Origin: Parvibaculum sp046297875 | GTDB lineage: Bacteria; Pseudomonadota; Alphaproteobacteria; Parvibaculales; Parvibaculaceae | Direction of reading: 5' to 3' | Length of the DNA: 64,000 nt | Assembly: GCF_046297875.1 (NCBI RefSeq) | Contig: NZ_JBKBHD010000001.1 | Location: 2,542,001 to 2,606,000, forward strand | Shown: positions 58,286 to 64,000 of the stretch, piece by piece | Numbering within the stretch: position 1 is the first letter of the stretch | How the letters are laid out: every line of letters starts with the position of its first letter | Program-made: the position numbers and the translations under genes | The notes under the pieces: generated by a model | What the model was told of the DNA's origin: nothing | Databases searched by the model: none | Seen by the model: only the letters and a program-made list of their open reading frames with translations

Positions 58286-60238
58286 ATGATAGTATCGGCA
58301 GGAAATGGCGCTGTCACGAATGAACGAGCATTGCTCCGCAATCGCCGTTCGGGGGCATTGCCAGTTGCCGCAGCGTTTGCTTCGGCTTTTCTCTTTTCAA
58401 CTTCGGCTACCGCTGCAAATTATGTTTTTGGCGATCTGAACGTCCAGATCGACACGACGGTTTCGGCGGGCGTGACGCTCCGGGCGAGCGACCGCGACTG
58501 CACCAAGGTCTCGATCGTGAATGGCGGCTGCGTCAATGGCGACGGCCGGACGACCGGCATCAATTCGGACAACGGCAACCTGAACTACGACCGGTGGGAC
58601 TTCGTCAACCAGACGATCCAGACCACAATGGACATTCAGGGCACGTGGGAAAACTACGGCTTCTTCGTCCGTCCGACTGCCTTCTACGACTTCGTTTATG
58701 CAGAGAACGACCTTCGCTTCCGCAATCTCGAGTCGGATGGCCGCGACCAGCTCGCCTATGACATCGACGTACTCGACGCCTTCGTCTACGGCAACTGGGA
58801 TATCGACGGCCACTACACGACCGTCCGCTTCGGCAAGCAGGTGTTGAACTGGGGCGAAAGCCTCTTCATCCAGGGCGGCATCAATGCTTTCCAGGCCGTT
58901 GATGTCACTCGCATTCGCACACCCGGCGCGGAACTCAAGGACGCGCTGACGCCGATGCCGATGCTTTTCGCCTCGACGACGATCACGCCGAATCTGTCGG
59001 TCGAGGCCTTCTGGCAATTCAAATATGAGTACACGGAACTCGATCCGGCCGGCTCGTTCTTCTCGACCGATGACATCACCGGCCGCGGTTCGCTTCCCGG
59101 CCTGCTTAACGCTGTCGTCGACAATCCCGATCTCGCAGGCCCTCCCGGCGGCTTCCCGCCGAGCGCGCAGGTTCCGATCGCGGTTCGGCGTTCCGCCGAC
59201 CGGATCGCCAGCGAGACCGATCAGTTCGGCATGGCCCTGCGCTACTATGCCGAAAATCTCGGCGATGGTGTCGATTTCGGCCTCTATGCGGTGCGCTACA
59301 CGAGCCGCCTGCCCTATCTCGGCTTCACGACCGGTCCGGACGATCTGGCGTCCTCTTGCGCCTTCGTCGGAATTGCAACGGGCGGCGCGCTGGATTGCGG
59401 TTCGGCTGTACCTGCGGTCCAGGCCGCTTCGCTGAACGCCGCCTTTGCCTATGCCGCCAACCAGCTCCGCTACTTCTACAGCTTCCCGACCATCGAGACG
59501 CTGGGTGCAAGCTTTGCGACCACGATCGGCGGAACAGCGGTTTCGGGCGAACTCTCCTACTCGCCCAACATGCCGTTCGGCGTGTCCGATCTTGAGCAGA
59601 ACGCCTCGCAGCTCGACGGCACCGGCGCGTCCGGTCCGCTTACGGGTGCGCCCGGCAATGTAAGCTCGTTGCCTTCGGCCGGTCCGAACCAGGACACGGT
59701 CCACATGATCGAACTCGACGCGATCCAGGGCCAGATCGGTACCGTGAAGCTCTGGAGCACCACGGACCCGATCACGGAACTCTTCCGTGCCGACACGGCG
59801 ACCTTCGTGTTCAACGCAGGTTTCGTCTATGTGCAGAATGCGAGCGACTATCCGCTCAACCGCGTTGGCCCCGAAGGCGGCCTGCGTAACCCGTTCGGCG
59901 CGGCGCTCCTCACGGGCGGCGTGACCAATGTGAAGTATGCCGATGATATGTCCTATGGCTATCGTCTGGTCTTCGCACCGTCCTACAACAACGCCTTCGG
60001 TACGGCCGTCACGCTGACGCCGAGCATCTCGTGGCGTCATGACCTGCAGGGCAACTCGCCTGGCCCGAACACGGCCAACTATCTGCAGGGCATGAAGCAG
60101 GTGTCGCTCGGCCTTTCCGCCGACTACCAGAACACCTGGCGGGGCAATCTGAGCTACACCAACATCTTCGGTGCCGGCTTCGACAATCCCACCCATGACC
60201 GCGACTTCATCATGGCGAGCGTTTCCTACTCGTTCTGA
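58286..60238 (+). CDS. DUF1302-family outer-membrane protein
   Basis: A 650-residue exported protein. GGGAGGAAC precedes the ATG at 58286, and a long signal peptide follows (charged N-R-R then G-A-L-P-V-A-A-A-F-A-S-A to A-T-A-A). The mature part has many amphipathic strands with aromatic ends (G-N-W-D-I-D-G-H-Y-T-T-V-R-F-G-K-Q, Q-F-G-M-A-L-R-Y-Y-A-E-N-L) and ends V-S-Y-S-F, with a terminal Phe as in beta-barrel proteins. DUF1302 proteins are found with DUF1329 and catabolic genes for steroids and other hydrophobic compounds in proteobacteria and may form outer-membrane pores. No DUF1329 gene is adjacent. Divergent from padR. Confidence 0.85.
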   Translation: MIVSAGNGAVTNERALLRNRRSGALPVAAAFASAFLFSTSATAANYVFGDLNVQIDTTVSAGVTLRASDRDCTKVSIVNGGCVNGDGRTTGINSDNGNLNYDRWDFVNQTIQTTMDIQGTWENYGFFVRPTAFYDFVYAENDLRFRNLESDGRDQLAYDIDVLDAFVYGNWDIDGHYTTVRFGKQVLNWGESLFIQGGINAFQAVDVTRIRTPGAELKDALTPMPMLFASTTITPNLSVEAFWQFKYEYTELDPAGSFFSTDDITGRGSLPGLLNAVVDNPDLAGPPGGFPPSAQVPIAVRRSADRIASETDQFGMALRYYAENLGDGVDFGLYAVRYTSRLPYLGFTTGPDDLASSCAFVGIATGGALDCGSAVPAVQAASLNAAFAYAANQLRYFYSFPTIETLGASFATTIGGTAVSGELSYSPNMPFGVSDLEQNASQLDGTGASGPLTGAPGNVSSLPSAGPNQDTVHMIELDAIQGQIGTVKLWSTTDPITELFRADTATFVFNAGFVYVQNASDYPLNRVGPEGGLRNPFGAALLTGGVTNVKYADDMSYGYRLVFAPSYNNAFGTAVTLTPSISWRHDLQGNSPGPNTANYLQGMKQVSLGLSADYQNTWRGNLSYTNIFGAGFDNPTHDRDFIMASVSYSF

Positions 60239-60263
60239 TCTGAAGTTAACGGCGACGTTCAAG

Positions 60264-60299
60264 GCCCCGGAAAAGCTCGCTTTTCCGGGGCTTCCTTTT
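60264..60299 (+). terminator. Strong intrinsic terminator after DUF1302
   Basis: GCCCCGGAAAAG (60264-60275) and CTTTTCCGGGGC (60280-60291) form a perfect 12-bp stem with loop CTCG, followed by TTCCTTTT. It lies 26 bp after the DUF1302 stop and insulates queC. Confidence 0.9.
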
Positions 60300-60357
60300 G
60301 TCCGCTTGACGGCGCCGGGCGGCTCCTGTTCAACACCCCCGAACGGAGCTCTATCAA

Positions 60358-61071
60358 ATGACTGAATCGGCAGGGAAAAAGGCACTCGTGCTGTTCTCGG
60401 GCGGGCAGGACTCGACGGTCTGCCTCGCATGGGCGCTTGCGCGCTTTGCTGAAGTCGAGACGGTCGGCTTCGATTATGGCCAGTCTCATGCCGTGGAGCT
60501 CGACTGCCGGGACAAGGTGCGCGCGGGACTCGTCGCGCTCGATCCTGTCTGGGCCGCGCGCCTCGGGCCCGATCACACGATCGAGCTAACCGAATTGGGT
60601 CGGATCAGCGAGACCGCCCTCACCCGCGATGTCGAGATCGAGATGGGCGAGAACGGCCTGCCGACGACTTTCGTGCCGGGCCGCAATCTCATCTTCTTCA
60701 CCTACGCGGCGGCGCTGGGCTATCGCCGGGGCGCGCAAGTGCTGGTGGGCGGCATGTGCGAGACGGATTATTCGGGCTATCCCGACTGCCGGGAAAACAC
60801 GATCAAGGCGCTGGAAGCTGCAATCACTCTCGGGATGGACAAGCCCTTCGCGCTCGAAACGCCGCTCATGTGGATCGACAAGGCGGCCACATGGTCGCTT
60901 GCCGAGGCAATGGGCGGCAAGGCGCTGGTCGACCTCATCGTGGAAGAGACACATAGCTGCTATCGGGGGGACCGTTCGAACCGCCATGACTGGGGCTATG
61001 GCTGCGGCACCTGCCCGGCATGCGAACTGCGCGCCCGCGGCCATGCCGCCTATCTGGCGGCGGGAGCCTGA
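60358..61071 (+). CDS. queC: 7-cyano-7-deazaguanine synthase
   Basis: A 237-residue ATP-dependent enzyme that converts CDG to preQ0. The pyrophosphatase loop S-G-G-Q-D-S is at 14-19, then F-V-P-G-R-N-L-I-F, and a Zn-binding Cys set in S-C-Y-R and G-C-G-T-C-P-A-C near the C terminus. GGAG lies 10 bases before the ATG. First gene of queC-queE-queD-queF. Confidence 0.94.
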   Translation: MTESAGKKALVLFSGGQDSTVCLAWALARFAEVETVGFDYGQSHAVELDCRDKVRAGLVALDPVWAARLGPDHTIELTELGRISETALTRDVEIEMGENGLPTTFVPGRNLIFFTYAAALGYRRGAQVLVGGMCETDYSGYPDCRENTIKALEAAITLGMDKPFALETPLMWIDKAATWSLAEAMGGKALVDLIVEETHSCYRGDRSNRHDWGYGCGTCPACELRARGHAAYLAAGA

Positions 61072-61076
61072 CTCCC

Positions 61077-61709
61077 ATGTATTCGGTGAAGGAAATCTTC
61101 TACACGCTGCAAGGCGAAGGCGCGCAGGCCGGGCGGCCAGCCGTCTTCTGCAGATTTGCGGGCTGTAACCTCTGGTCAGGCCGCGAGGAAGACCGGCCGA
61201 GCGCCGTCTGCACCTTCTGCGACACGGATTTCGTTGGCACGGATGGCGAAGGCGGAGGCAAATTCCGCGATGCTGCGGCGCTGGTGGACGCTATCGAAAA
61301 GACATGGGTGACGGGAGCCGGTGAAAACCGCTATGTCGTGTGCACCGGCGGCGAACCCCTGTTGCAGCTCGACGAGGCGCTGATCGCGGCGTTGCATGCG
61401 CGTGGCTTCGAAATCGCTATCGAAACGAATGGTACGCTTGCCGCGCCGCAAGGGATCGACTGGATCTGTGTCAGCCCAAAGGCAGACGCGCCACTCATCC
61501 AGACACAAGGAGACGAATTGAAGCTCGTCTATCCGCAGGAAAAAGCCTCGCCTGAGCGCTTCGATGGGCTCGGCTTTCGCTACTTCTTCCTGCAGCCGAT
61601 GGATGGACCGAAGCGGGAAGAGAATACGCGCGCGGCGACGGAATACTGTCTCGCGCATCCGAAATGGCGGCTCAGCCTCCAGACCCACAAGCTGATCGGT
61701 ATTCCGTGA
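61077..61709 (+). CDS. queE: 7-carboxy-7-deazaguanine synthase (C-x14-C-x2-C type)
   Basis: A 210-residue radical SAM enzyme making CDG from 6-carboxy-tetrahydropterin. The cluster motif is C-N-L-W-S-G then C-T-F-C: 14 residues between the first two Cys, so C-x14-C-x2-C rather than the common C-x3-C-x2-C, as in the Burkholderia-type QueE. G-E-G-A-Q-A-G precedes it. The start at 61077 lies 5 bases after the queC stop. Confidence 0.93.
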   Translation: MYSVKEIFYTLQGEGAQAGRPAVFCRFAGCNLWSGREEDRPSAVCTFCDTDFVGTDGEGGGKFRDAAALVDAIEKTWVTGAGENRYVVCTGGEPLLQLDEALIAALHARGFEIAIETNGTLAAPQGIDWICVSPKADAPLIQTQGDELKLVYPQEKASPERFDGLGFRYFFLQPMDGPKREENTRAATEYCLAHPKWRLSLQTHKLIGIP

Positions 61710-62077
61710 TGAAGATCTACAAGGAATTCTTTTTCGACGCGGCGCACTTCCTCCCTTACGCGGAAGAAGGCCATCCGAACCGGCGGATGCATGGCCATTC
61801 CTTCCGCGTCGTCGTCTGGCTCTCCGGCAGGCCCTCGCCGGAGACGGGCCTTGTGCACCATTTTGAGGATGTCGAGCGCGAGGTGATGACCGTGCGCGAG
61901 AAGCTCGATCACCACCTGCTCAACGAGATCGAGGGGCTGGAACTGCCGACGCTCGAACATATCGCCGCCTGGATATGGAAGGCGCTGGCCGGTCCGCTGC
62001 CGGAAATCGCGCGGGTCGAAGTGCATCGCGCTTCCTGCCGCGAAGGCTGCGTCTATGATGGCCCGGACGCCGAATAA
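61709..62077 (+). CDS. queD: 6-carboxytetrahydropterin synthase
   Basis: A 122-residue T-fold enzyme. Zn ligands are His in F-D-A-A-H-F-L and M-H-G-H-S-F, and the catalytic segment is H-H-L-L-N-E-I. It makes 6-carboxy-5,6,7,8-tetrahydropterin from dihydroneopterin triphosphate. The start overlaps the queE stop by one base (TGATG). The usual active-site Cys region appears near the N terminus as in other QueD, but not certain here. Confidence 0.9.
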   Translation: MKIYKEFFFDAAHFLPYAEEGHPNRRMHGHSFRVVVWLSGRPSPETGLVHHFEDVEREVMTVREKLDHHLLNEIEGLELPTLEHIAAWIWKALAGPLPEIARVEVHRASCREGCVYDGPDAE

Positions 62078-62087
62078 GGATCGGAAG

Positions 62088-62564
62088 ATGACCAAACCTG
62101 CGGGAAACAAGAATTCGAAGGGCCTGAAGCAGCTTGGCGGGGCAGCAGCGATACCCGCCTCCCCCGAAAAGGCGGTGCTCGAGCGCGTTCCCAATCCGCA
62201 TCCGGGCGAAAATTACGTCGCCCGCTTCACCGTGCCCGAATTCACCTCGATCTGCCCGGTGACGGGCCAGCCGGATTTTGCGCATATCGTTATCGACTAT
62301 GTTCCGGGTAAATGGCTCGTCGAGTCGAAGTCGCTGAAGCTTTATCTCCAGTCCTTCCGCAATCACGGTGCCTTTCATGAGGACTGCACGGTTGCGATCG
62401 GCAAACGGCTTGCAGAGACACTTGTCCCGAAATGGATCAGGATCGGCGGGTACTGGTATCCACGTGGCGGCATCCCGATCGACGTTTTCTGGCAGAAAGG
62501 CAGGCTTCCTGCCGGTATCTGGGCACCGGATCAGGGCATTACGCCCTATCGCGGACGGGGCTGA
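62088..62564 (+). CDS. queF: preQ0 reductase (NADPH-dependent 7-cyano-7-deazaguanine reductase)
   Basis: A 158-residue T-fold enzyme reducing preQ0 to preQ1. The catalytic Cys56 is in S-I-C-P-V-T-G-Q-P-D-F, followed by E-S-K-S-L-K-L-Y-L and F-H-E-D-C-T. It is the short unimodular form (YkvM type). AAGGATCGGAAG precedes the ATG at 62088. It completes queCEDF. Confidence 0.93.
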   Translation: MTKPAGNKNSKGLKQLGGAAAIPASPEKAVLERVPNPHPGENYVARFTVPEFTSICPVTGQPDFAHIVIDYVPGKWLVESKSLKLYLQSFRNHGAFHEDCTVAIGKRLAETLVPKWIRIGGYWYPRGGIPIDVFWQKGRLPAGIWAPDQGITPYRGRG

Positions 62565-62671
62565 CCTCGAAAAGAAAATTAAATTTTGATTTACACGCGT
62601 GGACTACTCTCGCGCGACGAAACGCACGGCCTTGGGTGGGCAGCCGTCTGGCGTTTCGATGGAGCGCCGTC

Positions 62672-64000
62672 TTGTCCACCTCGTCTCGCGAAAAAAATCG
62701 CATAAGCGACTTCGACGTACAGCGCGAGCTGAACGCTCTTTTCCGCGACTCGCTGCTGCCCATATCGCTCTTTCTGGCGGCACTCTACGCGCTGTTCGTC
62801 ATTCTCCACCTGAGCATTCTGGAAAATCCGTCGCGGATCATCATGACGTCTGCCGCACTGACAGGCATGTCGGCACTTCTCATCATCGCCGCATCGGTAC
62901 GCGCAAACCAAATTGCACCGAAATATGCCTACACGACCGGTTTCATCATCCTCGGAATCGTTCTTGCCAATTCCGCACTTCATATGTTGATCGAGAAGGA
63001 CATCTACCAGTCGACGAATTTCGCGCTCATCTTCGTCGCGGCTGGCCTTTTCTTCCTTTCCCGCCGTAACCTGATCATCGCATTCGCCATCAATTTTTCC
63101 GTGTGGGCGATATGCGCGGCAATGGTCACCGAAAACTCCAAAATGCTGGAGCATTTCGCGGTGATGAATCTTCAGGCACTTCTCATCGGCTTTCTCGCCA
63201 TCGAGCTACGGCTGCGCAGCAGCCGCAAGCTGATACGCATGCGCGCAGAGGCCGGGGAACGCGAGCGCGCGCTGGAACAAGCGCTGACAAAAATGAAACT
63301 CTATGCATCGGTAGAGCGCGACAACAAGGCGAAGACCGAATTCCTCGCCAACATGAGCCATGAGCTCAGGACGCCACTCAATGCAATCCTCGGGTTTTCC
63401 GAAGCGATGGAGCAGCGCCTGTTCGGACCTATCGGCAATCCGCGCTACGAATCCTACGTGCATGACATTCATCACGCCGGAGAGCATCTGCTATCGCTGG
63501 TGAACGATATTCTCGATCTGTCGCGAATCGAGCTTGACGGTCTGAAACTCAATCCTCAGCCAGTGGATTTTGCTCGCGTCTGCAACAATTGCCTCGCCAT
63601 CGTGCGCGGGCGCGCCGAACGCGGCGATGTCAAACTCGTACTTGATGCCGTGCCGCCCTTCCCCGCCATCGAGACGGATGAGCGGCGGCTGAAGCAGGTC
63701 ATCATCAACCTGCTCAACAATGCAGTGAAGTTCACACCGTCCGGCGGCAAGGTCACGCTAGAGCTCGCGCATGGCACAAAAGGCGGCGCCATCATCCGCA
63801 TCCGCGACACCGGCATCGGCATGAACAAGGAAGAGCTTGAGGCCGCGCTTCGTCCCTTCTGGCAGGCCGATGCAGGGCTCGATCGCACATTCGAGGGCGC
63901 GGGCCTCGGACTCGCTCTCGTTACGGAACTCGTTTCGCTGATGGAGGGTGAATTCCGGCTGGAGAGCGAGCCAGGCAAGGGCACCGTCGCGACCGTCACC
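62672..64000 (+). CDS. Membrane sensor histidine kinase (3' end outside window)
   Basis: At least 443 residues. The frame is open without stop to the end of the window. A TTG at 62672 with GGAG 7 bases upstream is the best start (then S-T-S-S-R-E). Several membrane helices follow (L-L-P-I-S-L-F-L-A-A-L-Y-A-L, L-T-G-M-S-A-L-L-I-I-A, F-I-I-L-G-I-V-L-A-N), then a coiled coil and HisKA with M-S-H-E-L-R-T-P-L-N-A-I-L, and an ATPase with L-L-N-N-A-V-K-F-T, D-T-G-I-G-M and E-G-A-G-L-G-L-A-L-V. No PAS or HAMP is seen. It is probably nearly complete at the window end. Ligand and partner regulator are unknown. Confidence 0.85.
   Translation, partial: MSTSSREKNRISDFDVQRELNALFRDSLLPISLFLAALYALFVILHLSILENPSRIIMTSAALTGMSALLIIAASVRANQIAPKYAYTTGFIILGIVLANSALHMLIEKDIYQSTNFALIFVAAGLFFLSRRNLIIAFAINFSVWAICAAMVTENSKMLEHFAVMNLQALLIGFLAIELRLRSSRKLIRMRAEAGERERALEQALTKMKLYASVERDNKAKTEFLANMSHELRTPLNAILGFSEAMEQRLFGPIGNPRYESYVHDIHHAGEHLLSLVNDILDLSRIELDGLKLNPQPVDFARVCNNCLAIVRGRAERGDVKLVLDAVPPFPAIETDERRLKQVIINLLNNAVKFTPSGGKVTLELAHGTKGGAIIRIRDTGIGMNKEELEAALRPFWQADAGLDRTFEGAGLGLALVTELVSLMEGEFRLESEPGKGTVATVT

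Noticed and set aside
58397..60430. 677-residue minus-strand open frame opposite the DUF1302 gene
   Set aside because: The plus-strand protein has a signal peptide, ribosome site and terminator; the minus frame has no recognisable domain.
1..64000. CRISPR array, insertion sequences or prophage
   Set aside because: No spaced direct repeats, transposase, integrase or phage structural genes were found on either strand.

Overview
The window is about 64 kb of GC-rich chromosome (I judge it near 60% GC by eye) from an alphaproteobacterium of the Hyphomicrobiales (Rhizobiales). Three runs of genes support this: dusB-ntrB-ntrC-ntrY-ntrX-trkA-dat-hfq-hflX; a fused ispDF followed by pgpA and pncC; and eno-ftsB-pdhA-pdhB-pdhC-lpd...lipA-ratA, in which the E1-beta subunit carries its own lipoyl domain. 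The catabolic genes (acyl-CoA ligase, Chloroflexus-like malyl-CoA lyase, MmgE/PrpD protein, haloalkane dehalogenase, old-yellow-enzyme, DUF1302 outer-membrane protein) suggest a chemo-organotroph that degrades hydrocarbons or xenobiotics, such as Parvibaculum. That genus assignment is an inference.

Layout. 1-19.6 kb is an accessory and catabolic region: a truncated histidine phosphatase, acyl-CoA ligase, nitronate monooxygenase, YejA-like peptide-binding protein, IalB-like exported protein, acetyltransferase, hspQ, OYE reductase, malyl-CoA lyase, two sister MFS transporters flanking a gamma-carbonic-anhydrase-like protein, a glutathione transferase, a tandem pair of six-cysteine exported proteins, a hotdog thioesterase, tRNA-Ser(UGA), a frameshifted rpiB, haloalkane dehalogenase and a PrpD-like protein. 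19.7-31.9 kb is mainly envelope and replication housekeeping: rlpA, dac, tmk, an M23 protein, holB, metG, tatD and metallo-beta-lactamase-fold hydrolases, then an MFS symporter and mazG. 31.9-44.5 kb, nearly all on the minus strand, holds an IMPase-family phosphatase, hflX, hfq, an aminotransferase, trkA and the complete NtrYX/NtrBC nitrogen-regulation block with dusB. 44.5-48.1 kb has ispDF, pgpA and pncC facing ratA and lipA. 48.2-57.3 kb has a PAS protein and a sulfatase placed between lipA and the pyruvate dehydrogenase operon, then ftsB and eno. 57.4-60.3 kb is a divergent padR / DUF1302 unit. 60.3-62.6 kb is a complete queuosine-precursor cluster queC-queE-queD-queF. The window ends inside a membrane histidine kinase.

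How the genes work together. PdhABC and Lpd form the pyruvate dehydrogenase complex and LipA makes its lipoyl cofactor. NtrB/NtrC and NtrY/NtrX are two kinase-regulator pairs for nitrogen and redox control. QueC, QueE and QueD build preQ0 and QueF reduces it to preQ1. RlpA, the D,D-carboxypeptidase, the M23 protein and FtsB act on the division wall.

The points most worth checking are: a +1 frameshift in a C7 run in rpiB; the tandem six-cysteine secreted pair behind a short palindrome; the PadR-family gene with a perfect 9-bp palindrome in its divergent promoter; the M23 protein that has lost one zinc ligand; a plus-strand terminator in the hfq leader with no sense gene in front of it; and the near-identical lipoyl domains of PdhB and PdhC. 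No CRISPR array, insertion sequence, prophage or plasmid feature was seen.
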